Origin: Hymenobacter telluris
GTDB lineage: Bacteria > Bacteroidota > Bacteroidia > Cytophagales > Hymenobacteraceae
DNA length: 64,000 bases
Direction: 5' to 3'
Assembly: GCF_017313265.1 (NCBI RefSeq)
Contig: NZ_JAFLQZ010000008.1
Location: 165,161 to 229,160 of the forward strand
The translations under genes and the position numbers were made by a program. Shown piece by piece: positions 1 to 8,732 of this stretch. The notes under the pieces are model-generated. The model worked only from the letters and a program-made list of their open reading frames with translations, made no database searches and was not told where the DNA came from. Every line of letters starts with the position of its first letter. Positions within the stretch are counted from its first letter, which is position 1.

Positions 1-646
1 GAAACACCAGCAGCGTGTGAGACTGTTGCGCCTTCTTCACCAAATCGAGCATGTACTCCGCCGACTGCCCGTTGATGGAGTAGGCATCGATGTTGGTCAG
101 GTCTATCTGGGCCGCGGTTTGCAAACCGCCCGTAACGCCCCGCGCGCCCACAAAGTCGTTCTGGAGCTGGTCGTAGAACCGGACGCCCCCGATTTGCAGG
201 TCGCCGCAAGGGTAGGCGAAGGTGCGGGCGGTTTTGCCGTCGATGGCGGCTAGCAGAGTGTTGTTGGCCTTGATTTCACTGACGGCCCGCGTGACGGTGT
301 ACTTGCTCAGATCGTTGTCGGGCGTAACGAAGCCGCGGCCGGGCAGGCTTCCGTCGCAGGGGTGCATGAGGGCGTGGTTGCCCAGCTCGTGCCCGCGCTG
401 GGCGGCCCGGCGCCACTCCGGCAGCCGCCGCGCCACCACCCCCGAGGAGCCAATCAGGTAAAAGGTGCCGCGCAGCTTCACCGAATCGAGGGCCGGTACC
501 ACGTTGTCGAGGTCCACGTCAATGGCGTCGTCGTAGGTCAGCACCACGGCACACTGCTTGTTGTTCCAAACGGTTTGGGCGGAGCTGGTGGCGGGAGTAA
601 CAAGCAGCAGGAGAAGTGCGGCGCGGCAAATTTTCAGGAAGTTCAT
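1..646 (-). CDS. Polysaccharide deacetylase family protein (3' end beyond window)
   Basis: Reading the minus strand from the ATG at 646 gives about 215 residues that run off the left edge, so the C terminus is missing. Residues 1-24 form a signal peptide ending SSAQ. They are followed by a NodB-type fold: TYDDAIDVD supplies the metal-binding Asp motif near residue 40, and HELGNHALMHP supplies the HxxxH metal ligands near residue 90. FAYPCGD is a later conserved motif. Family members remove acetyl groups from peptidoglycan, chitin or other polysaccharides outside the cytoplasm. The substrate cannot be named from sequence. The gene is divergent from the small secreted protein at 795. Confidence 0.88.
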   Translation of the reverse strand, partial: MNFLKICRAALLLLLVTPATSSAQTVWNNKQCAVVLTYDDAIDVDLDNVVPALDSVKLRGTFYLIGSSGVVARRLPEWRRAAQRGHELGNHALMHPCDGSLPGRGFVTPDNDLSKYTVTRAVSEIKANNTLLAAIDGKTARTFAYPCGDLQIGGVRFYDQLQNDFVGARGVTGGLQTAAQIDLTNIDAYSINGQSAEYMLDLVKKAQQSHTLLVF

Positions 647-794
647 TGCTAGCTTTTGATTAACTGAGTGAGGCGCCGCGTGGGCGGTAGGCCATAGCGA
701 CAAGTTTAGCACAATACCTAACCGAAGAGCAGTGGATGGTGGCATTTTATTTGCGTTTCGATTTTCAAGACAAACCTTTACCAATCAATACGCT

Positions 795-1136
795 ATGAAA
801 TCATTGTTTTTGGCCATTGTCCTTACGGGCGCGGCCCTTACTGCGCAAGCTCAGCAGCCAGTGGCAGGCAGCAGCGCCATTAAGCGCACCGAAGAGTATT
901 GCCAAGTGCAGTCCTGGGCCAAATTAAACGGGAAGTTCGTCGTTGCCATCGATTACGGACAAGAGAGGAAGTTACTCTCGGCCAACGTCTACCGGGATGC
1001 CGCCGGTCAACCCATAGAGTTCAACTCGGTTATTGACGCCTTGAACTGGTTGAACTCTCAGGGCTGGGAATTGGTGAATGGCTACGGCGAAGGCACCACC
1101 AACACATTTGTTATGCGCCGCCGACTACCCTCTTAA
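795..1136 (+). CDS. Small secreted protein of unknown function
   Basis: The 113-residue product begins with a clear signal peptide (about residues 1-20, ending TAQAQ). That is why I chose the ATG at 795 over an in-frame ATG at 732, which would add 21 residues ahead of the signal. The mature part is about 90 residues. Its last third, DALNWLNSQGWELVNGYGEG, resembles the short beta/alpha pattern of DUF4177-like proteins, but this is only a resemblance. It converges on the OmpA-family gene, with a hairpin between them at 1167-1205. Function unknown. Confidence 0.72.
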   Translation: MKSLFLAIVLTGAALTAQAQQPVAGSSAIKRTEEYCQVQSWAKLNGKFVVAIDYGQERKLLSANVYRDAAGQPIEFNSVIDALNWLNSQGWELVNGYGEGTTNTFVMRRRLPS

Positions 1137-1166
1137 AAAGCGAAAACGGCTACGCCAAGGCATAGA

Positions 1167-1205
1167 GGAACCCCACTGCAAGGCAAGGCGCTGCTGTGGG
1201 GTTCC
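1167..1205. terminator. Bidirectional terminator hairpin
   Basis: A perfect 10-bp inverted repeat (GGAACCCCAC / GTGGGGTTCC, 1167-1176 and 1196-1205) with a 19-nt loop separates the convergent genes ending at 1136 (+) and 1209 (-). U-tracts are weak. Confidence 0.6.
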
Positions 1206-1208
1206 CGC

Positions 1209-2267
1209 TTATTCCACCTCGGCTACTTCCACGCGGCGGTTGCGGGCGTCGGGCGAGGGGTACAGGGGCTGGGTGTCGCCGTAGCCCATGGTGCTGATTC
1301 GCTCGGCCGCCACGCCGGCTTTCACCAGGTACGTTTTCACGGCTTCGGCCCGCTGCTCGGATAAGGTCTGGTTTTTCTGCGGCTCCCCAATTTTATCGGT
1401 GTGGCCGGCCACGCGCAGCTTGAGGGTAGGGCGGGCTTTCAGCTCGGTAGCCAGCTGGTTGAGCGCCGGAAAGCCGTCGGGTAGCAATTCGGCGGTACCC
1501 AGCTTGAACAGCACCTTGGGCAACACCACGGGGGCCGGGGCAAGCAGCGGCGCTGGGGCGGTGCGCGCGGTGTCCAGCTCCACCGGGGCCGGGGCAATGG
1601 GCTCAGGAGTGGCTGGTTTGGCGCCGGTTACCTGAATGGTGATGGGCACGGCCGCGTTCTGGCGAGTGGGATAGTAGCTTTGGGTGAGGTAGAAGGTGGT
1701 GGTTTTGGTGAGCGTGGTGCGGTAGGTGTTGCCAGTGGCCACGGGCTGGGTTAGGGCGGCATCGGCGTACCACAGCACGTTGCGGCCCGATACCCGGTGC
1801 GTGGCCTCGGCCCCGGCCGCCACCGTTGCCGCCGACTTCAGCTTGACGCGGTAAAACGTGAAGGTGCCCACGTCACAGTCGCCCTGGGGGCGGTAGGTGG
1901 CCCGGCCGGTTAGCTTTTCCAGGTTGGGGTCGTAGGTGAAGGTGATGGCGCCTTCGCACCAGTAGGTGAAGGGGGAGCGGCCGGTTTCGTTGAGTTTCTG
2001 CACGTGCTCCAGCTGGAGGCCGCCGGCTGTACGGGTGCCCTGCACCTGAAACGTGGCTGATATACCTGGCTGCCCGCCCAGTTCCTGGTAGAGCACCCCT
2101 ATCAAGGAGTTGCCTTTACTTTTCTGCACCCGGAGCACTGCCGGCCAGTTGATGCCTGGCTCGTTGGTGTCGGTTTCTACGCCCTGCCATACGCCCGTCA
2201 GGGATTGGGCCTGCACGGAGCCGCTTAGCAGCAGAACCACCATGCCATACCAAAAGCTGCGTTTCAT
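1209..2267 (-). CDS. OmpA-family outer-membrane protein with N-terminal lipocalin-like region
   Basis: The 352-residue protein has a signal peptide (residues 1-20, ending SVQAQ). Next comes a beta-rich region of about 130 residues opening SLTGVWQGVETDTNEPG, typical of lipocalin-like small-molecule sensing or storage folds. A linker with an Ig-like stretch and a Pro/Ala-rich segment (about residues 215-245) follows. The C terminus is an OmpA-like peptidoglycan-binding domain (about 248-352) with VAGHTDKIG, LSEQRAEAVKTYL and RNRRVEV. The OmpA domain anchors the protein non-covalently to peptidoglycan, so it should sit at the outer membrane or periplasm. The ligand of the N-terminal part is unknown. 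Confidence 0.88.
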   Translation of the reverse strand: MKRSFWYGMVVLLLSGSVQAQSLTGVWQGVETDTNEPGINWPAVLRVQKSKGNSLIGVLYQELGGQPGISATFQVQGTRTAGGLQLEHVQKLNETGRSPFTYWCEGAITFTYDPNLEKLTGRATYRPQGDCDVGTFTFYRVKLKSAATVAAGAEATHRVSGRNVLWYADAALTQPVATGNTYRTTLTKTTTFYLTQSYYPTRQNAAVPITIQVTGAKPATPEPIAPAPVELDTARTAPAPLLAPAPVVLPKVLFKLGTAELLPDGFPALNQLATELKARPTLKLRVAGHTDKIGEPQKNQTLSEQRAEAVKTYLVKAGVAAERISTMGYGDTQPLYPSPDARNRRVEVAEVE

Positions 2268-2536
2268 TGTACTAAGTAATCGTAGGTTGCTGCAAAGAGT
2301 CGGGGACGGGCCGGCAAGTTGCTTTCAACTAGTAAAAGGGCATCGTGTCGGCCGCCCTGGTGTCAGTTCCCCAACTGTAGAACCGGTGCGTTCGGTTTCC
2401 TGGCCGGCAGGTATCCTGAGGGCCGCCAGCTTCTGGGCTGTGCCCCAACCATCCGGCACGAAAAACGGCCTACATTTAAGCATGAATTCGGGACTGAGTT
2501 GGGCCCGTACTCATTCTGGTAGCAAACGTATAGTTC

Positions 2537-2893
2537 ATGAAATTCACCCGCCTGTATGCCGCCCTGCTGGCGCTGCCGCTGTCCGCCAGCCTGGGCTGCG
2601 ACAAAGACACCGACGAACCTTTGAAACCCTGCGAGAGAGGGAACTACAGCATCACTATAATCAAGTTTGGCAATACAGCTGTGCGGCACTCTATCCGCAT
2701 AGTGTATTCCACCACTAGAATAGAGGAGAAGACAGTGGCCGCTGGAAAAGGCGCCGATACGGTGAACGTTTCGGCAGGAACGTATCCTCTGTCGATTTCC
2801 AGTATCAGCGGCAGCAACCAGGTATTGGAAACAGTTAACAGAACTGTGGTAGCCGAACGGTGCAACGAGCAAACCATAAGCGTACCTTTCTAA
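2537..2893 (+). CDS. Small hypothetical lipoprotein
   Basis: The 118-residue product has a lipoprotein signal ending SASLGC, with Cys near residue 21 as the probable lipidation site. It is followed by charged residues (DKDTDEP), which are common in exported Bacteroidota lipoproteins. The mature part is beta-rich, with VAAGKGADTVNVSAGTYPL suggesting a small beta-sandwich. I recognise no family. It lies between two minus-strand envelope genes in a 706-bp interval and appears to be transcribed alone. Confidence 0.65.
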   Translation: MKFTRLYAALLALPLSASLGCDKDTDEPLKPCERGNYSITIIKFGNTAVRHSIRIVYSTTRIEEKTVAAGKGADTVNVSAGTYPLSISSISGSNQVLETVNRTVVAERCNEQTISVPF

Positions 2894-2973
2894 TGGTTCC
2901 CGCGGATACGGGTGGCCTCGCGTAAGCAGGCTCCGGTAGCACTTAATGATAGTTGGCCTGGTGGCTTTCCAGT

Positions 2974-4800
2974 CTAATAGCCGCTCCGGGCCCTGTTCTG
3001 AATGCGCTTTTCCCAGCGCTTGCGCTTGGGGGCAATGTAGCCGCGCAGGTATTTCTCCATCACCATCACGGCGCAGGGCGCAGCGGCCGTGGCTCCGAAA
3101 CCCGCATTTTCCAGGTACACCGCCACGGCTATTTTGGGGTTGCTGGCCGGGGCGAAACCCACGAAGGCGGCGTGGTCGTCGCCTTCGTCGTTTTGCACGG
3201 TGCCGGTTTTGCCGGCTACCGTAATGCCCACGTCGGCGAGGCTGGAGGCGTCGGCGGTGCCGCCGCGCTGCATGACGGCCACCATGCCGGGCACGAGGGC
3301 GGCAAAGTGGGCGCTGTCGATGAGGGTACGGTGCTTTTCAGTGAAGCGCGCTAGTGGCCCCCCGTTCCCGACGGCGCGCACCAGATGCGGCGGGTAGTAC
3401 CAGCCCCGGTTGGCAATAATGGCCGCCATATTGGCCATTTGCAGGCCCGTTAGGTTGATTTCGCCCTGCCCGATGCTGAGTGAATAGATGGAACGGTAGG
3501 TCCAGTTGCGGGTGCGGCGGGCTTTGTCGTAGTAAGCTGGGGTGGGCAAAAAGCCGGGCGCCTCGCGCGGGACGTCCACGCCCAGTACCGAATCCAGCCC
3601 GAACGAGCGGACGTAGCGCCGCCACTGGGCCAGGTTGGCGTGGCGGGCCGCTACCGTGTCCTGCACCAAGCTGTCGGGCACGCAGTCGATGAGGTTGCGC
3701 ATCGTCTGGTAGAAGTAGGGGTTGCAGCTGTACTTGAGGCCCAGGGTTAGGGTTTTGGCCTGCGGGTGGTGGTGCACGCAACTCACCAACGACTGGTCGC
3801 AGCGGAAGGAAGTGGCGGGCGTGATGGCGCCTAGCTGCAAGGCCACCGCCGCATTTACCAGCTTAAACACCGAGCCGGGCGGATTAGCCAGCATAGCCGG
3901 CCGGTTGATGAGCGGCATATCTTCGCTTTCCAGCAACTCGGCGCGCACCCCGGCCTTGTCGGGCGCGGTGATGGTGGCCGCGTCATACACCGGCGCCGAC
4001 ACGTAGGCCAGGATTTCGCCGGTGCGTGGGTCGAGGGCCACCAGGTAGCCGCGGCGGTTGCCCAGCAGCTTTTCGGCGTAGGCTTGCAGCTTCACATCCA
4101 GGGTGAGGTGCAAATCCTGGCCTTGCCGAAAGGTGGTGTCTTGGGCCCAGGTGCCGTGCTCTTTGCCCTTGGCATCCACCAGCGGGTGCAGGTAACCGTG
4201 GCGGCCCGTAAGCAAGCCGTTGTAGTAGCTTTCCACCCCGCCGTTGCGCAGCCGATAGAACCGGCCCCGCCGGTAGCGCCGGGCCTGGCGGTAGAAGCCC
4301 TGCGCTTCGCTGGCTCGGTAGCCCAGCACCGCTGCCCCCGCGCTGGTGGTGTAGAGGCGCTGCTGCCGCTCAAGCAAACTAAGCATGGGCCAGGCGGCGC
4401 TATCCCGGCGCACGCGCTTCACTTCGGCGGCGGTGAGGCGCAACTGAACCGAGTTGCTGGGCCGTGCGCCTGGGTAAGGCAGGGCCTCGGCAATGCGCCG
4501 CCGCACAGTGGTGGAATCCCAGCCCAGCAGCTCGCCCAGCGCCAGCGTGTCGAGCGGGGGGCGGCGGGGCAGCTTCAGCAGGAAATACGCGCGGGTGTCT
4601 ACCAGCACCGAGTCGTTGCGGTCCAGCACGCGGCCCCGGATCAGCGAGTCGTTCACTACCACGCGCCGCCGGGTGTAGACTTCGCCGGTTTCGGGGTTCT
4701 TAACTGGAACGTCGGTTTGCTGGTCGGGGGAGGAGCAGGCAGCCAGGCCCAGTAGCAGAGCCAACAGAATAATTCCCCATATGGTCGAAGCCGTGCGCAT
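2974..4800 (-). CDS. Penicillin-binding transpeptidase (PBP2/MrdA-like lipoprotein)
   Basis: The 608-residue protein is a class B-type D,D-transpeptidase that cross-links peptidoglycan in the periplasm. The three catalytic motifs are visible: SVFK at 310-313 (nucleophile Ser310), SCN at 358-360 and KTGT at 531-534. The N-terminal dimerisation region carries IRGRVLDRNDSVL (about 54-66). The leader ends LLLGLAACSS, so the protein may be lipid-anchored rather than held by the usual single transmembrane helix, which is unusual for PBP2. It is not next to mreC/mreD/rodA here, so it is probably an accessory or stand-alone paralogue. The last 20 residues are strongly basic. Confidence 0.9.
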   Translation of the reverse strand: MRTASTIWGIILLALLLGLAACSSPDQQTDVPVKNPETGEVYTRRRVVVNDSLIRGRVLDRNDSVLVDTRAYFLLKLPRRPPLDTLALGELLGWDSTTVRRRIAEALPYPGARPSNSVQLRLTAAEVKRVRRDSAAWPMLSLLERQQRLYTTSAGAAVLGYRASEAQGFYRQARRYRRGRFYRLRNGGVESYYNGLLTGRHGYLHPLVDAKGKEHGTWAQDTTFRQGQDLHLTLDVKLQAYAEKLLGNRRGYLVALDPRTGEILAYVSAPVYDAATITAPDKAGVRAELLESEDMPLINRPAMLANPPGSVFKLVNAAVALQLGAITPATSFRCDQSLVSCVHHHPQAKTLTLGLKYSCNPYFYQTMRNLIDCVPDSLVQDTVAARHANLAQWRRYVRSFGLDSVLGVDVPREAPGFLPTPAYYDKARRTRNWTYRSIYSLSIGQGEINLTGLQMANMAAIIANRGWYYPPHLVRAVGNGGPLARFTEKHRTLIDSAHFAALVPGMVAVMQRGGTADASSLADVGITVAGKTGTVQNDEGDDHAAFVGFAPASNPKIAVAVYLENAGFGATAAAPCAVMVMEKYLRGYIAPKRKRWEKRIQNRARSGY

Positions 4801-5012
4801 GGGGTAAAGCTAGGCAATTGGCAGAAGGTACGCCCGTGGTCTTCGACTAACGGGGTCGGTGGCCATTTAAACCCAGCATAATGCGCTATTGTGGGGGTTG
4901 CCCGCTACCGGCCGGCACGTAGGAGGGAACATACAAGTCGCTTACTTAGCACGACCTTCGGAAGCTGAACATATAGCTGCCCCATAGGTTATTCGCTACT
5001 TGTTGTATCCCG

Positions 5013-5879
5013 ATGAACTACTCCACCTATACTTCCGAACTGTACGAGCTGCCCGCCCTGCAAACCAGCGCCGCGCAGGCGTGGCCGGGGCTGCGGGTGG
5101 AGCGCTACCAACTGGCGGCCGGGGGAGTGCCCGCCCATTTTCACGCCCAGCACTTGCTGCTCATTCATCAGGCCGAGCAAGCGGTGCACTCCCACCGCCC
5201 GAACGGCAACCGGGTGGAGGAGGGCCTGTTCCAGCGTAATGACACCGGCTTATATCCCGCCGGGGAGTACGGGCCCTCTGCCTGGGACGGGCCAGCTGAT
5301 ATCATCAACGTGCATATTGACCCCGATTGGCTGGAAAATCGGGCCCGCCAAAGCTTCGATCTGGCGTATTTCAACCTGCGGGAGCGGTTTCGGTTCGAGG
5401 ACCCGTTACTACCCCATCTGGGGCGGCAATTGCTGACGGCGGCCGGCCGGGAGCATGCGCTGGGGCAGCTCTACACCGAGTCGGTGATGCACACGCTGGG
5501 CTACCACCTCATCGAGTACCACGCCACCTTCGAGCGGCGGATTGCGGGCACCGGGGCGCGCCTGCCAGGGGTGGTGCTGGCCCGCATTGATGCGTATCTG
5601 GAAGCCGCGGCGGAGCAGACCATCACGCTGGCGGCGCTGGCCGAGCTGGCTAACCTGAGTATCTTTCATTTTGCCCGCCGCTTCAAGCTAACCACCGGCC
5701 ACTCGCCCTACCAATACGTGCTGGACTGGAAAATCAAGCGGGCCCGGCAGCTGCTACGGGCCGGGGATTTGCCCATTGCCGCCATCAGTGATGCGCTGGG
5801 CTTTGCGTCACCGGGCCATTTTTCGGCGGCGTTCAAGCGGGCGGTGGGTCAGAGCCCGCGAGAGTTTCAGCACGGCTAG
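5013..5879 (+). CDS. AraC family transcriptional regulator
   Basis: The 288-residue protein has an N-terminal cupin-like sensor region (residues 1 to about 180) and a C-terminal AraC double helix-turn-helix (about 190-288). The first HTH is LAALAELANLSIFHFARRF. The second spans IAAISDALGFASPGHFSAAF and ends with the diagnostic GQSPREFQ. Such proteins activate adjacent genes when an effector binds. The alpha/beta hydrolase 132 bp downstream on the same strand is the obvious candidate target. The effector is unknown. Confidence 0.93.
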   Translation: MNYSTYTSELYELPALQTSAAQAWPGLRVERYQLAAGGVPAHFHAQHLLLIHQAEQAVHSHRPNGNRVEEGLFQRNDTGLYPAGEYGPSAWDGPADIINVHIDPDWLENRARQSFDLAYFNLRERFRFEDPLLPHLGRQLLTAAGREHALGQLYTESVMHTLGYHLIEYHATFERRIAGTGARLPGVVLARIDAYLEAAAEQTITLAALAELANLSIFHFARRFKLTTGHSPYQYVLDWKIKRARQLLRAGDLPIAAISDALGFASPGHFSAAFKRAVGQSPREFQHG

Positions 5880-5975
5880 CCCGCCGGTATACTGCGCAAG
5901 AATCTGTAAGAAGACAGCACGAATCAGGCAACGCGCCGACGGGGTGGAGGAGACCTTTGCAACACGCAAACCGGC

Positions 5976-5988
5976 AGTTGCCAGTTGC
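5976..5988. repeat. Copy of the AGTTGCCAGTTGC repeat word
   Basis: This 13-bp word in the leader of the hydrolase gene is identical to a stretch of the inverted repeat inside icmF (13668-13680). It looks like a remnant of a dispersed short-repeat family. Confidence 0.4.
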
Positions 5989-6011
5989 TTTCACCTTCAA
6001 CGCACCTTCTT

Positions 6012-6986
6012 ATGAACACCCCATCTGCACCCAGCGCCAGCACGCAAAGCGCTGAACTCGACGCCTCAGTACCAGTTTCCTCCCAGGATCAGTACTCGGA
6101 TCAGGAACTGGTCAAGAAGCTGCCCGGCTTTACCAACCATTACGTTTCCGTCAATGGCATCCGGCTGCACTACGTGGAGGGCGGCAGCGGCCAACCCCTG
6201 ATTTGCCTGCCGGGCTGGCCCCAAACCTGGTACTCCTTCCACCCGGTAGCCACCCAGCTGGCCCAGCGCTACCGCGTCATCCTCCTCGACATCCGGGGCA
6301 TGGGCAGCACCGAGAAGCCCGCAACCGGCTACGACAAAAAGACCATGGCCCAGGACGTGTACGCCCTGACGCAGCTACTCAACCTGCCCAAGGTAACGCT
6401 GATGGGCCACGACATCGGGGGCATGGTGGCCATGAGCTTCGCCTTCAACTACCCCGAGGCCACTGCCAAGCTTATTTTGCTGGACGGCAGCCACCCCAGT
6501 GAAGGTATGCGCCACATGGCCATGCTGCCCGCGCCGGGCACCTTCGAGGCCAAGATGGATGGCAACAACCCCTATATGTGGTGGATGGCGTTCAACCAGA
6601 TTAAAGAACTACCCGAGCAGCTGCTGGCCGGCCGTTTCCGCTACCTGCTCGACTGGCTTTTCAAGTACGTGATGATTGACGAGCGTCACATGACGGAATT
6701 TGACCGGGAAGTGTACGCCGCCGCTTACAATCAGCCGGAAAGCATTCGGGCAGCCACGGCCTGGTACCAGGCTTTCAACCAGGATATGGCGGACGCCAGC
6801 ACTTACCCCCGCCTGACCATGCCCGTGCTCGGCATTGCCAGCTACGTGGCCTACAACCACATGAACATGGGCCTGCCCTACGTGGCCGAAAACGTGCAAG
6901 TCGTCGGCCTGCTCGACAGTGGCCACTATATGTTTGAAGAGAAGCCGGACTTGGTGCTGGAGGCCGTTTTCAACTTTATGCAATAG
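6012..6986 (+). CDS. Alpha/beta hydrolase, epoxide hydrolase/haloalkane dehalogenase type
   Basis: The start was set at the ATG at 6012; an in-frame TTG at 5985 would add nine unremarkable residues. The 324-residue protein has the alpha/beta hydrolase fold. LPGWPQTWYSF (66-76) matches the HGxP-type oxyanion region of soluble epoxide hydrolases, with Pro in place of His. The nucleophile elbow is GHDIGG, so the nucleophile is Asp134 rather than Ser, as in epoxide hydrolases and haloacid or haloalkane dehalogenases. The probable catalytic His is His305 in SGHYMFEEKPD. Known relatives hydrolyse epoxides or C-halogen bonds through an ester intermediate. The substrate is unknown. It probably responds to the AraC regulator upstream. 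Confidence 0.88.
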   Translation: MNTPSAPSASTQSAELDASVPVSSQDQYSDQELVKKLPGFTNHYVSVNGIRLHYVEGGSGQPLICLPGWPQTWYSFHPVATQLAQRYRVILLDIRGMGSTEKPATGYDKKTMAQDVYALTQLLNLPKVTLMGHDIGGMVAMSFAFNYPEATAKLILLDGSHPSEGMRHMAMLPAPGTFEAKMDGNNPYMWWMAFNQIKELPEQLLAGRFRYLLDWLFKYVMIDERHMTEFDREVYAAAYNQPESIRAATAWYQAFNQDMADASTYPRLTMPVLGIASYVAYNHMNMGLPYVAENVQVVGLLDSGHYMFEEKPDLVLEAVFNFMQ

Positions 6987-7011
6987 CCCACACACATCTG
7001 CTGGTTCTATT

Positions 7012-7060
7012 GGCCTACCTGGTGCGAGTTGCGTTACGCCACACCCGCGCCAGGTAGGCC
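7012..7060. terminator. Hairpin between convergent genes
   Basis: An 11-bp perfect inverted repeat (GGCCTACCTGG at 7012-7022, CCAGGTAGGCC at 7050-7060) lies between the stop at 6986 (+) and the stop at 7071 (-). It is probably a bidirectional terminator without a strong U-tract. Confidence 0.5.
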
Positions 7061-7070
7061 TACTGGTTGG

Positions 7071-8474
7071 CTATGAGTGGGCTTGTTGCCGACGGAAGTA
7101 CAGGAAAAACGGGAGTCCGGTCAGAATCAAGGCCAAGCCCAAAAGGGACTGAATGGGTTGCGTAACCACGGTATGGCCGGTGAACGTGAAGGCAAACAGC
7201 AGCAGCACGAGTTGCACGAACGGGTAACCGGGTACCGGGCCGGGGATGCGGCCTTGGCGCTTCATCTTCACGACGGCCACGGCCAGCAAGCCGTAGAACA
7301 GGAAGGTGGCGAAAATAACCAGGTCAGTCAGTTGCTCGAAGCTGCCAGAGACAATCAGCAAGCTACTCCAGGCCAGCGTGTAGAACAGCGCCCGATGTGG
7401 CGTGCGGTAGCGCGGGTGTACCACCGCGGCCGATTTGAAGAAGAACCCTTCCTGGGCCATGCGGAAATGTACGCGGGTGTGTGAGAGCAGCACCGAGTTG
7501 AGCGTGCCGAATACGCTCACTGAAATCAACACTGTAACGCCCGTTTTGCCCCACTTGCCCAGCAAAGCCTCCGCCACCACGGCCGCCCCAATTTCGTTTG
7601 GGCCCACGGCCGCCAGCTCGGCCAGGGGTAACGTGCGTAGGTACACGTAGTTGACCAGCACGTACAGCACAACAGCCACACCCACCCCGCCGATAATAGC
7701 CCGGGGGACGTTGCGGCGCGGATTCTTGATTTCGCCCGTAACAAAGGAGAGGTCCACCCAACCATCGTAGGCCCAGAACACGCTGAGCAGCGCGCCAAAA
7801 AAAGCACTGCCCAACGACACGTCCCGCACCGGTACCACCGCCGCCGGGCCACCCGATTCCGGCGAAGCCAGAAACAAGCCCGCAACAACCAGCAAGAGAA
7901 TACCTCCGATTTTGGCTGCCGTAAACACATTGCTGAGGTGGCCGCTGCCACTTACCCCGCGGTAATTCACCCAAGTAAGAACCGCCGCCGTGCCAATGGC
8001 CAGCAGCTTGATACCGGAGTCGGCGAAAGGGTACACCAGCTGGCCGATGGAGAAGTGCGCCCAAGCCTCGGCCGGGTTGGGCAGCGGTAGCAGGGCATTC
8101 ATCGATTGGGCGAAGATGAACGCCAGCGCCGCTACCGAAGCCGAGCCGATGATGGCAAAATCCGTCCACCCGAACAGGAACGAGGCAAAATGGCCAAACG
8201 ACAGCCGCAGGTACTCATACACGCCGCCTGATTCTTCGGTGAGCGAGGCCATGCCCGACAGGTTCAGGGCGCCGCAGATGGTTATCAGGCCCGCCACCAC
8301 CCAGGCGGCCAGTATCCACTCCGCACTCAAGCCACTTTGCGCCAGCGGCACAATTTTCTTGAACACGCCGGAGCCAATCACAATGCCCGCCACCAGCATC
8401 GTCCCGCTCATCACCCCAAAGGCCCGAACCAGCGTGATGGGAGCAGCAACGGGTGATTTTTCTGGAATCTTCAT
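7071..8474 (-). CDS. APC family amino acid permease
   Basis: The 467-residue integral membrane protein has about 12 hydrophobic segments. The first helix carries the APC signature GTMLVAGIVIGSGVFKK near residues 24-40, which forms the unwound substrate site in APC transporters. SVFWAYDGWVDLSFVTGEIK around residue 235 is typical of the amino acid/polyamine exchanger branch (LAT-like). It should import or exchange amino acids across the inner membrane using an ion or substrate gradient. No metabolic partner is adjacent, so the substrate stays open. Confidence 0.9.
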   Translation of the reverse strand: MKIPEKSPVAAPITLVRAFGVMSGTMLVAGIVIGSGVFKKIVPLAQSGLSAEWILAAWVVAGLITICGALNLSGMASLTEESGGVYEYLRLSFGHFASFLFGWTDFAIIGSASVAALAFIFAQSMNALLPLPNPAEAWAHFSIGQLVYPFADSGIKLLAIGTAAVLTWVNYRGVSGSGHLSNVFTAAKIGGILLLVVAGLFLASPESGGPAAVVPVRDVSLGSAFFGALLSVFWAYDGWVDLSFVTGEIKNPRRNVPRAIIGGVGVAVVLYVLVNYVYLRTLPLAELAAVGPNEIGAAVVAEALLGKWGKTGVTVLISVSVFGTLNSVLLSHTRVHFRMAQEGFFFKSAAVVHPRYRTPHRALFYTLAWSSLLIVSGSFEQLTDLVIFATFLFYGLLAVAVVKMKRQGRIPGPVPGYPFVQLVLLLFAFTFTGHTVVTQPIQSLLGLALILTGLPFFLYFRRQQAHS

Positions 8475-8542
8475 TCCTCAAGGTAGCGGGTTTTGGTGCT
8501 GGGGTAGGGCATGGCTGATTGAATGATAATGGCGACTCAACC

Positions 8543-8582
8543 AAAAACAGCCGCGCCGCCCGGATAGCTCCAGGCGGCGCGG
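8543..8582 (-). terminator. Rho-independent terminator of the metallo-hydrolase gene
   Basis: On the minus strand a perfect 10-bp GC stem (arms 8573-8582 and 8551-8560, 12-nt loop) is followed by a T-run (8543-8547). It lies 150 bp beyond the stop of the gene at 8733. Stem and loop closely resemble the terminator at 9704-9734. Confidence 0.7.
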
Positions 8583-8732
8583 GTTCTGCTTGCCGCCTGG
8601 CAGCAGGGAAAGGAGCCCCCACCTGATAGATGGCCACGAGTTACGGCAGCGCCTAAACGCACGCCAAGTTGGGGGCCAGAACGTCCTGTGGAGCCCGGTG
8701 CCTGGCAGGACGTTCTACGTTATGGGGGCGAC

